Shown piece by piece: positions 32,698 to 39,825 of a stretch of 50,502 nucleotides of DNA. The stretch is from a bacterium (GTDB lineage: Bacteria; Patescibacteriota; Minisyncoccia; Moranbacterales; GWC2-37-73). The stretch is taken from the NCBI GenBank assembly GCA_003251635.1, contig QKEW01000018.1:1-50502 (forward strand). The letters are read 5' to 3'. The notes below the pieces were generated by a model. That model worked only from the letters and a program-made list of their open reading frames with translations. It did no database searches and had not been told where the DNA came from. Both the position numbers and the translations under genes were made by a program. Numbering within the stretch: the stretch's first letter is position 1; each line of letters starts with the position of its first letter.

Positions 32698-32862
32698 TTA
32701 ATTTAAAAATTTGTAAGTCAGATAGATTCCCAAAAAACCGCCAACCGCAGTAAAAAAAATTGAAGACAAAGAAAAAGCATTCGCGCCCCATAAAGACGGC
32801 AACCAGCTTCCCAGCCAGGAGCCCAAAACAGCTCCACCCAAAATCAATTTTCTCTCATGCAT
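32698..32862 (-). CDS. Small two-helix membrane protein
   Basis: A 54-residue ORF, start 32862, stop 32698, read from the gap before trxA. It has two hydrophobic helices (LILGGAVLGSWLGSWLPSL and SIFFTAVGGFLGIYLTYKF) rich in Gly, resembling the GlsB/YeaQ transglycosylase-associated group, though weakly. It starts 12 bases after the trxA stop and ends in the same transcript direction. No strong ribosome site is visible. Confidence 0.6.
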   Translation of the reverse strand: MHERKLILGGAVLGSWLGSWLPSLWGANAFSLSSIFFTAVGGFLGIYLTYKFLN

Positions 32863-32874
32863 AAGCTATAAAAC

Positions 32875-33192
32875 CTAAGCCAATTTTTCCAACTCTTTTT
32901 GCAAAGTTTCGCCATTTTGCACCCCGACAAATTCTTTGACAACTTTGCCGCCTTGGAAAATTTTGATAGCCGGAATGGACATGATGGCATATTTTTGAGC
33001 GCTCTCGCCATTTTCATCCACATTCATTTTTCCCACTTTGGCTTTGTCCCCCATTTTCTTGGCCAGTTCTTCAATGATCGGCCCCATCATTTGGCACGGT
33101 CCACACCACGGTGCCCAAAAATCCACCAAAACCGGTTTATCACATTGTAAAACTTCTTTCTCGAAATTAGCATCTGAAAATTCTTTCTCCAT
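32875..33192 (-). CDS. trxA: Thioredoxin
   Basis: A 105-residue protein with the active site WAPWCGPC (Cys30, Cys33), cis-Pro in MSIPAIKIF and the family length. It reduces cytoplasmic disulfides and would feed electrons to the CcdA-like protein encoded 29 bases upstream. Confidence 0.96.
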   Translation of the reverse strand: MEKEFSDANFEKEVLQCDKPVLVDFWAPWCGPCQMMGPIIEELAKKMGDKAKVGKMNVDENGESAQKYAIMSIPAIKIFQGGKVVKEFVGVQNGETLQKELEKLA

Positions 33193-33221
33193 CTTTTTTT
33201 GTTTTAAAAATTAAATATTTC

Positions 33222-34322
33222 TTAAAGTTGCCCCAAAATCAAATAGATTCCAATCAAAAGCATCAGCATACCCACAATCAAATGAACTTTTTCAATATTT
33301 CTCTGTCGCCAGTCTTCCAAGGCTCCGGCTTTAACATTAAAATAGGAAACTCCCAAGGTAATCAAAATCATTGGAGCAATAAAAATCAAATTGTAAAAAA
33401 TCAACAAAGTGAAAGTTCTCACGAAATCGGTTTTTTCCGCCAAAAGTCCCAAAATTACCACATAGGGACCACTGGTGCAAGGCAACAAAAACAAACTCAC
33501 TAAAAGTCCAGAAATCAAGGCCCCCAAGGGACTAACCACCCGACCAATAATTGCTTTCATCTTCGGTCGCCAAGAAAAAGGCACTTCCATCACGAATCCT
33601 TTACCATACCAAAAAACATCTTTCAAATTAGCCAGACCGATAATGATCGCCAAAATTCCAACTACCAAAGAAATTATTTTGGGCAAGTTGAAAACTGTGA
33701 TGGCCTTGTAAACTCCCAAGCCCATTAAAACGTAGGAGACAAAAATCGCCAAAGAAAAAAGCAGTCCGCACCAAAGAGCGCTCTTGCGTCCCCTGGCTTT
33801 GGTCACAGTCGCCACCAAAATTATCAAAACCGCAAAGGCACATGGATTGATAGCGTCAGCCAAAGCCGCTCCAATCAAAACCCAAAGCGAGATTCCGCTT
33901 TTTTGAAAAATATCTTTCCAGGCAGACTGGGACGAGCCAACTTCTTGTAAAAAAGCCGCGGTGCCTTTCGACTGATCGGAACTTTCCATTTTCTGCTCAA
34001 AATTTTCAATGATCGGGGTGTCGCCCATCAACAATTCGTCGCCAATAATCATAACCGGAATTCCGCCATCGGAAATTTTCTTGAACTGAAAAATTTTTGA
34101 CAACAGAACTTGATTGTCCTTTTCTTCAATACTGAATTTTTGAATGTTGTACTTTTCGTAAAGATTATTCTGCTGCAAAAAACTTTCCACCTTGCGGCAA
34201 TGCGAACAACTGGGAGAAAAAAAATAGGCAGCCGTTTTTTCCGATTCATTCAAAGCCTGGGCTCCGACTAAGTTTGGCCAAAAAAATAAACAAAATAAGA
34301 GCAGTCCCAAAATCTTTTTCAT
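33222..34322 (-). CDS. CcdA/DsbD-like thiol-disulfide transporter with N-terminal thioredoxin-like domain
   Basis: A 366-residue protein from the ATG at 34322 (MKKILGLLLFCLFFWPN, a signal peptide ending VGAQA). The first domain has SCSHC (Cys39, Cys42) in a glutaredoxin/thioredoxin setting, facing outwards. Then come six or more membrane helices with the CcdA core motifs DAINPCAFAVLI and LLPCTSGPYVVI, each Cys next to a Pro. Electrons from cytoplasmic TrxA would pass to the outside. The arrangement (Trx-like domain first, then CcdA) is a two-part version of DsbD. Confidence 0.85.
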   Translation of the reverse strand: MKKILGLLLFCLFFWPNLVGAQALNESEKTAAYFFSPSCSHCRKVESFLQQNNLYEKYNIQKFSIEEKDNQVLLSKIFQFKKISDGGIPVMIIGDELLMGDTPIIENFEQKMESSDQSKGTAAFLQEVGSSQSAWKDIFQKSGISLWVLIGAALADAINPCAFAVLIILVATVTKARGRKSALWCGLLFSLAIFVSYVLMGLGVYKAITVFNLPKIISLVVGILAIIIGLANLKDVFWYGKGFVMEVPFSWRPKMKAIIGRVVSPLGALISGLLVSLFLLPCTSGPYVVILGLLAEKTDFVRTFTLLIFYNLIFIAPMILITLGVSYFNVKAGALEDWRQRNIEKVHLIVGMLMLLIGIYLILGQL

Positions 34323-34384
34323 TTTCGTATTTTCAGTTAATAGTTTTTCCCCAAACCCAATATACACCCGAAGAAATTTTCAGT

Positions 34385-35089
34385 CTAGGCGCCTTTTTTT
34401 CGCCGACGCAAAGAAAAATCGTCCAAAGCCTCCTCCAAATGAGCAATTCCAAAATCCGGAAAATATTGATCGGCAAAGAAAAGCTCGGAATTGGCCGTAT
34501 CCCACATCATGAAACCGGCACTCAAGTGAGCTTCTTTGCCGGTTCGAATCAAAAAATCAACCGCCGGAAGTTCGGCTGTCATCAAATTTTGCTTTACCAA
34601 ATCCCCATCTATTTTTTCCGGCGAAACCCCACTGCCCACGATCTTCTTGATGGTTTCCACCATTTCATCATCACCATTGTAGGCCAAGAAAAAATTCAAA
34701 GTGCACTTGACGTGACTTTTGGTTTTTTCAATTCCATCCTCCAAAATGCTTTTGAGTTTTTGCGGAAACTGCTCGCGCCAGCGTCCGATAACATTGATAC
34801 GCGCCTGCTTTTCAAAAATATCTTTGCTTTCCAAAAGCCTTTGAAAATATTGTTCATATATTCTCAATAGCTCTCTTTTTTCTTCCAAGGGTCTTTTGGT
34901 CAAATTGTCTATCGACGAACCCCAAAATGACAGATTGCGAATTCCCAAATCAAAGGCTTTTCGAACTAAATTTTCAATATTTTTAGCCCCCTCTTCATGC
35001 CCCAACCAAGGATCCAGGCCATGCTGCTTGGCCCAACGCCGGTTACCGTCTGGAATTATAACTAAATGATTAGGCAAAATGTTCTCCAT
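34385..35089 (-). CDS. uppS: Isoprenyl (undecaprenyl) diphosphate synthase, cis type
   Basis: A 234-residue protein with the signature HLVIIPDGNRRWAKQHGL (catalytic Asp14) and RTGKEAHLSAGFMMWDTANSE. The usual SxxNWxRP loop is seen as SSIDNLTKRP. It condenses isopentenyl units into the lipid carrier for peptidoglycan. It is 10 bases downstream of ispG; the prenyl synthase lies next, so three isoprenoid genes are together. Confidence 0.92.
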   Translation of the reverse strand: MENILPNHLVIIPDGNRRWAKQHGLDPWLGHEEGAKNIENLVRKAFDLGIRNLSFWGSSIDNLTKRPLEEKRELLRIYEQYFQRLLESKDIFEKQARINVIGRWREQFPQKLKSILEDGIEKTKSHVKCTLNFFLAYNGDDEMVETIKKIVGSGVSPEKIDGDLVKQNLMTAELPAVDFLIRTGKEAHLSAGFMMWDTANSELFFADQYFPDFGIAHLEEALDDFSLRRRKKGA

Positions 35090-35099
35090 GATTTCTTTT

Positions 35100-36161
35100 T
35101 TAAATCTTAAAATTCTTAACTTCTTTTATAAATTCTTTTAGTAAATCTTTTTCCGGGACTTGGCGCAAAATTTCTCCTTTCTTAACAATCAAACCCACGT
35201 CTTTACCGCCCACGATCGCCAAATCAGCTTCACGGGCTTCGCCCGGACCATTAACCACGCACCCCATGACTGCCACATGCATCGGTTTATCAATTAAAGC
35301 CAGTTCTTTTTCAACTCTCTGAGCCAATTCTATCAAATTTATCTGAGTTCGACCACAAGTCGGACAACTGGTAATAGTAATGCCTCTTTGGCGAATTTGC
35401 AAGGATTTGAGAATCTCCCAAGCCACTCGCACTTCTTCCACCGGATCAGCCGTCAAAGAAACTCGTAAAGTATCTCCAATTCCTTCAAAAAGCAAGATTC
35501 CCAAACCAATCGAACTCATGATTGTGCCGCGAAAAATTGTCCCGGCCTCCGTGATTCCAATGTGAAGCGGATAATCAACTTCTTGCGAAAGCATCCAATA
35601 GGCCTCGACTGTTCGCTGGACGTCCGAAGCTTTCAGAGAAATCAAAATATCTCGAAAATCATATTTTTCCAAAATTCGAATGTGACGCAAAGCTGATTCA
35701 ACCATGCCCTCAGCCGTCACCTTGCCTTGATATTTTTCCAAAATGTCTTTTTCCAAAGAACCGCCATTAACTCCAATCCTGATCGGAATTTTTCTGCGCT
35801 TAGCCTCTTCAACCACCATCCGGATTTTTTCTTCACTGCCAATATTGCCGGGATTTATTCTGAGCTTATCAATTCCTTGACGCATAGCCTCCATGGCCAA
35901 ATCAGCCGAAAAATGAATATCAGCCACCAAAGGGATTTTGACTTGCTTTTTGATTTTTCCAATTGCCTTGGCTGCCTCCAAATCCAAAACCGCCAACCGC
36001 ACCATTTCACAGCCGACTTCTTCCAATTGCTTAATCTGCTTGACGGTCGCCTCAACATTGCGCGTGTCAGTGTTGCACATTGACTGCACCAACACCGGCG
36101 CATTGCCGCCAATCCAAAGATTGCCAACCTTAACTTTTCGAGTCTTTTTTCTTTTAATCAT
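35100..36161 (-). CDS. ispG: 4-hydroxy-3-methylbut-2-enyl diphosphate synthase (MEP pathway)
   Basis: A 353-residue protein. A TIM-barrel N-terminus (VKVGNLWIGGNAPVLVQSM) and C-terminal iron-sulfur ligands, Cys in SCPTCGRTQ and MGCVVNGPGEA, define IspG. It reduces the cyclic intermediate of the MEP route. Whether the rest of the pathway is present cannot be seen here. Confidence 0.95.
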   Translation of the reverse strand: MIKRKKTRKVKVGNLWIGGNAPVLVQSMCNTDTRNVEATVKQIKQLEEVGCEMVRLAVLDLEAAKAIGKIKKQVKIPLVADIHFSADLAMEAMRQGIDKLRINPGNIGSEEKIRMVVEEAKRRKIPIRIGVNGGSLEKDILEKYQGKVTAEGMVESALRHIRILEKYDFRDILISLKASDVQRTVEAYWMLSQEVDYPLHIGITEAGTIFRGTIMSSIGLGILLFEGIGDTLRVSLTADPVEEVRVAWEILKSLQIRQRGITITSCPTCGRTQINLIELAQRVEKELALIDKPMHVAVMGCVVNGPGEAREADLAIVGGKDVGLIVKKGEILRQVPEKDLLKEFIKEVKNFKI

Positions 36162-36168
36162 AATTGCG

Positions 36169-36224
36169 CGTAACGCTTAACGTAGAACGCATAACCCATA
36201 ACGTGTAACGTGGAGCGTTTAACT
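36169..36224. repeat. Heptanucleotide-periodic array upstream of ispG
   Basis: Eight units in register: CGTAACG, CTTAACG, TAGAACG, CATAACC, CATAACG, TGTAACG, TGGAGCG, TTTAACT. The NNTAACG pattern is clear though units vary. It begins 7 bases before the ispG start codon. Confidence 0.8.
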
Positions 36225-36273
36225 AATGATCTAAAAAAAATCTAATAATTAAAAACCTAAAACCGCCCTAAAA

Positions 36274-36308
36274 ACCTAACAACTAACAGCTATGAGCTAT
36301 CAGCTGCC
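36274..36308. repeat. Heptanucleotide-periodic array at the prenyl synthase 3' end
   Basis: ACCTAAC, AACTAAC, AGCTATG, AGCTATC, AGCTGCC in register, running to the stop codon of the prenyl synthase. With the 36169 array it fills most of the 146-base gap. Confidence 0.65.
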
Positions 36309-37372
36309 TAGACTTCTCTTCTGATTATGTAGTCGGCCAAATTTTCCAAAAATTTTTGTCCTTCTAAGTTGGATATTTTCTTCACTGTCCGCTTGGCTTT
36401 TTGAGCATATTTCTCGGCCTTTTGACGAGCATATTTGAGCGCGCCACTGTCCATGATGACTTTTTGAAATTCATTGATTTCCTCCGAGGAAATGTTTTTC
36501 TTACCCAATAAATCTTGCATCCTCTCTTTGAAAAACAAATTATTTTGAGCCATGACCTGGGTCGTTAGGATTGTTTTTTTACCTTCCATAATGTCTGAAG
36601 CGGTTGATTTGCCCAATTTCTCTTCGCTGCCGAATACTCCCAAAATGTCATCTTGAATTTGAAAAGCAATTCCAAGCGGCACTCCATAGCTTTCAAATTT
36701 TTTCAACAAATCTTTCTCGGCACCAGCCAACAAAGCGCCAAAACAAAGAGGTCCCACAAAAGTGTAGCGGGCCGTTTTGTTTTCACACATTCGCAAAATT
36801 TCCTCCTCGGAAACTTTCTCGCGATATTCAATCAAAACGTCCTGGGCTTCACCCACACAAGTTGTTGCCACCACTTTTTGCAAATATTTCAAAGCTTCCA
36901 AAACAGATTGACTGTCCAGACCGCTTTCCAAAACAGCTTCCTGAGCCCAAGCCTGGGTCAGATCGCCCAAAACAATCGCCATCGAATCACCAAAACGTCG
37001 CGCCCAATCTTTTTGAAACATCTGACGACTTTTTTCTTCGCCCCAAACATTTAAAGTTGCAATGCCATGACGCCGATCTGATTCATCAATGATGTCATCG
37101 TGAATCAAGAAAAAGATATGAATCAATTCCACTCCCACGCAAGCGTGCAAAATCTTTTTTTCATCCTTTCCACCAGCAATTCGATAGCCCCACCAAACCA
37201 AAGCCGGCCGGATTCTTTTGCCGCCAGAAAGTACCAATTTCTGAACATAGCGCATGCCCTCGGCCACAAATTCATCTTCCTTGGCCAGTTGGCGAATTTT
37301 GGCATTAAAAAAAATCTCGATTTCCTGATCAATTTTCTTTTTAAACTCAATTAATGATTGCTTAAAATCCAT
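36308..37372 (-). CDS. trans-Polyprenyl diphosphate synthase (probably C15-C20)
   Basis: A 354-residue protein from the ATG at 37372; the longer ORF start lies inside tRNA-Glu. Both Asp-rich motifs are present: DDIID (92-96) and DDILG, plus GGKRIRPAL. Phe87 and Phe88 sit 5 and 4 residues before the first Asp, where bulky side chains stop chain growth in FPP/GGPP synthases, so a short product is inferred. The ATG is 2 bases after the tRNA-Glu discriminator base, leaving no room for a ribosome site after tRNA processing. Confidence 0.9.
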   Translation of the reverse strand: MDFKQSLIEFKKKIDQEIEIFFNAKIRQLAKEDEFVAEGMRYVQKLVLSGGKRIRPALVWWGYRIAGGKDEKKILHACVGVELIHIFFLIHDDIIDESDRRHGIATLNVWGEEKSRQMFQKDWARRFGDSMAIVLGDLTQAWAQEAVLESGLDSQSVLEALKYLQKVVATTCVGEAQDVLIEYREKVSEEEILRMCENKTARYTFVGPLCFGALLAGAEKDLLKKFESYGVPLGIAFQIQDDILGVFGSEEKLGKSTASDIMEGKKTILTTQVMAQNNLFFKERMQDLLGKKNISSEEINEFQKVIMDSGALKYARQKAEKYAQKAKRTVKKISNLEGQKFLENLADYIIRREV

Positions 37373-37374
37373 AG

Positions 37375-37446
37375 TAGCGCTACGGGGAATCGAACCCCGG
37401 TTACCAGGATGAGAACCTGATGTCCTAACCACTAGACGATAGCGCC
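37375..37446 (-). tRNA. tRNA-Glu (anticodon CTC)
   Basis: 72 bases. Acceptor GGCGCTA/TAGCGCT (first pair G-T), anticodon stem TCAGG/CCTGG with loop TTCTCAT (CTC at 34-36), T-arm CGGGGTTCGATTCCCCG. No CCA is encoded; after the discriminator A comes CT and then the ATG of the prenyl synthase. Confidence 0.93.
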
Positions 37447-37462
37447 AAAATACTCATATAAA

Positions 37463-37490
37463 ATAATAACAGTTCAGACAAAATAATCAA
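37463..37490 (-). promoter_or_regulatory. Predicted promoter of tRNA-Glu and the prenyl synthase
   Basis: Minus strand: TTGATT (37485-37490), 16-base spacer, TATTAT (37463-37468), about 16 bases before the tRNA 5' end. Confidence 0.6.
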
Positions 37491-37512
37491 TACTTTGCCA
37501 AATAAAATCTTA

Positions 37513-37550
37513 AACCCCGGTTGGAAAATTTCCACCCGGGGCTAGTTTTT
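37513..37550. terminator. GC-rich stem-loop after the 37578 gene
   Basis: CCCCGG/CCGGGG stem with an inner TGGAAA/TTTCCA stem (37515-37541). The T run is better on the plus strand, although the genes are on the minus strand. A similar stem with a similar flank is at 37915-37945. Confidence 0.6.
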
Positions 37551-37577
37551 TTCATTTATGTTTTTCATTTTGTACTC

Positions 37578-37763
37578 TTACAATATCCTGTTGTTCATTT
37601 TAAAACTTGCGATGTCTCCAAGACCTAATTGGCCCTTGAAACATAGATCTTGGAAATACCTTCCCAAAACCAGAGTTTCTTGAGAATTAAATCCTCTCAT
37701 GTGAACCAAATCATGTGGCCCACAATTACGGTTTCTAAGAATTTCACGAATCTGTTCTTGCAT
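37578..37763 (-). CDS. Small hypothetical protein (61 aa)
   Basis: Start chosen at ATG 37763, which has GGGGGAG 8 bases upstream; the longer ORF (to 37859) lacks a ribosome site. The peptide (QEQIREILRNRNCGPHDLVH ... GLGDIASFKMNNRIL) has no known motif and is soluble. It is flanked by GC-rich stem-loops on both sides, so it can be expressed alone. Function unknown. Confidence 0.5.
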   Translation of the reverse strand: MQEQIREILRNRNCGPHDLVHMRGFNSQETLVLGRYFQDLCFKGQLGLGDIASFKMNNRIL

Positions 37764-37914
37764 ACCAAATACTCCCCCTGAAAATAGTTTTGAGAGACAT
37801 TTTTTCATATTTCGAAAAACATTTTTTGTTTTTATTTTCATTTTAAAGTTGCTAATCATATTTTAAATCTTCAGACCAAAATTTTCAACAGGCAAATTAT
37901 CCACAAATAAACGA

Positions 37915-37950
37915 AGCCCCGAAGCAGATTTTCCGCCCGGGGCTATTTCT
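37915..37950. terminator. Stem-loop after the two overlapping small ORFs
   Basis: AGCCCCG (37915-37921) pairs with CGGGGCT; a short AT stretch follows. Resembles the stem at 37513-37550, as do the bases that follow each (TTTTTCATTTTG). The rest of 37764-37965 shows nothing else. Confidence 0.55.
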
Positions 37951-37965
37951 CGTTTTCGATGTTTT

Positions 37966-38124
37966 TCATTTTGCTGACCTTTTTTCCAAAGATTTCTCAA
38001 CCGCCAAAATGACGTCCAAGGGAGTCAGATTTAATTTCATCCTCAAGCTTAACTCCAAAAATTCTTTGCACAAGGAAACAAACTCACTGAATCCATAATT
38101 ATTGCAAAACTCTACTATTTCCAT
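37966..38124 (-). CDS. Small hypothetical protein (52 aa), second of an overlapping pair
   Basis: ATG at 38124, TGA at 37966. The peptide runs MEIVEFCNNYGFSEFVSLCK ... and ends SLEKRSAK; helical, Leu-rich (TPLDVILAVEKSLEK). The start lies 23 bases inside the end of the upstream ORF in another frame, with GAGGTG about 7 bases before it, an arrangement typical of translational coupling. Confidence 0.55.
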   Translation of the reverse strand: MEIVEFCNNYGFSEFVSLCKEFLELSLRMKLNLTPLDVILAVEKSLEKRSAK

Positions 38125-38257
38125 TATTCGTCACCTCGAACAGATCTTTGAAACCGTTAACTTTCTTGATTTTTTCCAAAAGTCCCCTCCAAAAAATAAT
38201 TTCCCTCTCCAAAATTTTTGTCTCGCCTTCCAAAATTTCAATCCTTGTTCTACTCAT
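38099..38257 (-). CDS. Small hypothetical protein (52 aa), first of an overlapping pair
   Basis: ATG at 38257, TAA at 38099, with a strong AGGAGG 5 bases before the start. The peptide (MSRTRIEILEGETKILEREI ... GNSRVLQ) looks like a short amphipathic coiled coil (ILEGETKILEREIIFWRGLL). No family recognised. A promoter (38387-38415) lies upstream. Confidence 0.6.
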   Translation of the reverse strand: MSRTRIEILEGETKILEREIIFWRGLLEKIKKVNGFKDLFEVTNNGNSRVLQ

Positions 38258-38386
38258 GACAACCTCCTATCGTTGAAAGTTACGCAAAATTGAGCGAAAA
38301 ACACCTTTTATGTATTCAAAAACGAAGTCGAGACCACCCCGCTTCGCCTTGTTTTCTTTATTAAGCTACTATACCTACTTTCTCTA

Positions 38387-38415
38387 ACTATAGCACTTTT
38401 TAGGGTTAAAATCAA
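38387..38415 (-). promoter_or_regulatory. Predicted promoter of the small-ORF pair
   Basis: Minus strand: TTGATT (38410-38415), 17-base spacer, TATAGT (38387-38392). The -35 overlaps the murF stop. The remaining 5' UTR is about 125 bases. Confidence 0.65.
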
Positions 38416-39716
38416 GGCCTGGTGAAGGGTCGCTTTCTCCATTCCCGACTCTGACGACAAAGCAAATTTTCCACTTTTTCCGGCTCACCCATAATCTCTT
38501 CCGTTACTTTTTCCATCCGCATTCCTTGAGAACCTTTAATCAGCACCAAATCTCCCTGCTTCATCAATTCCTGAGCCTTGAGTCCGGCTACCATCGGATC
38601 AGCAAAAATCCAAACTTTTTCTCGATCAAAGTTTTCTCCCAAAACTTTTTTCACCGCCGTTTCCATTCTCTTTCCAACCGCAATAAAAATATCCACCCCC
38701 ATATCTGAAATTTTTTCCACCACTTTTTGATGACCCGCCTCACTCTCTTGTCCCAATTCCAACATGTCTCCCAATACCGCCATTTTGCGCGGCGCTGCCA
38801 AATTTTGCAAAACTTCCAAAGCCGCCAACGTGGAAGTTGGTGAAGCGTTGTAGGTGTCATCAATCAAAAAAGTATTTTTAATACCTGAGAGCAAATTCAG
38901 CCGACCTGGCGGAGAAAAAAAATCTTCCAGCGAAACGGCTGATTCCAAAACGTTGATCTTAAAAATCGTTCCCAAGCCCATGGCAACCAAAGCCGCATAA
39001 ACTTGATGCGGAGCCAAAATATGCTTGAGTCTGACTGGAATATTTTTTCCTTCATGATTCAACTTGAAACTGATTCCGTCAGGCCTTTGATTATCATCGT
39101 AATTATAGACCACCCGATCGGCCTGAAGTTGGGCTTTTTGCGAAAAACCAAAAGAAATCAAATTTCCAGCCTTGGATCTTTTTTGCATGTTTGCCACTTT
39201 TTCATCATCGATATTCAACAAGACAGAGCCGCCAGCTGGAATTTTCTCCACCAAAACTCCTTTTTCTTTGGCAATTTTATCCAAACTGCCAAAAAATTCC
39301 AAATGGCTGGAAGAAATATTGGTAACAACCCCGATTTTTGGCTGGAGAAAATCAGTCAGATATTCCATATCACCAGGATGATCAACTCCCAACTCCAAAA
39401 TGACAATTTCCGGATAGTCTTTTTGAAAAAAGAAAACCCAAAACCATTTCCCAAAAACCCCGATCCACTTCCAAAGCGACCCTTCCCCACTCAAAGCTCC
39501 GATAATCGTCAAGGGAATTCCAACTTCATTGTTATAATTTTTCTCATTTTTGCGAACTCGAAATTTTTTGGACAAAACCAAATAAGCCGCCTCTTTGGTG
39601 CTGGTTTTTCCCAGTGAACCAGTAATTCCAATCACGGTCGGTTGATGTTTTTTCAAAATCGCCCGCGCCATTTTTCGCAAAATTGCTTCCAATAATTTCA
39701 ATTTTTTCGATTTCAT
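38412..39716 (-). CDS. murF: UDP-MurNAc-tripeptide:D-Ala-D-Ala ligase
   Basis: A 434-residue Mur ligase. P-loop GITGSLGKTSTKEA, catalytic Glu region VILELGVDHPGDMEYL, NISSSHLEFFGS, and the later DDTYNASPTS identify MurF. It completes the UDP-MurNAc-pentapeptide in the cytoplasm. It follows ftsI in the dcw cluster; murE, mraY, murD, ftsW and murG are not here. Confidence 0.93.
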   Translation of the reverse strand: MKSKKLKLLEAILRKMARAILKKHQPTVIGITGSLGKTSTKEAAYLVLSKKFRVRKNEKNYNNEVGIPLTIIGALSGEGSLWKWIGVFGKWFWVFFFQKDYPEIVILELGVDHPGDMEYLTDFLQPKIGVVTNISSSHLEFFGSLDKIAKEKGVLVEKIPAGGSVLLNIDDEKVANMQKRSKAGNLISFGFSQKAQLQADRVVYNYDDNQRPDGISFKLNHEGKNIPVRLKHILAPHQVYAALVAMGLGTIFKINVLESAVSLEDFFSPPGRLNLLSGIKNTFLIDDTYNASPTSTLAALEVLQNLAAPRKMAVLGDMLELGQESEAGHQKVVEKISDMGVDIFIAVGKRMETAVKKVLGENFDREKVWIFADPMVAGLKAQELMKQGDLVLIKGSQGMRMEKVTEEIMGEPEKVENLLCRQSREWRKRPFTRP

Positions 39717-39825
39717 GCCTTTTTGATCAATTGATTATCCCCTCATTTACACAAAAATCTCATCTATATTATAACCCTTTTTTTCGCTTTTTTAAAACCC
39801 TTCAAGCAAGTTGCGATCAAACTGA

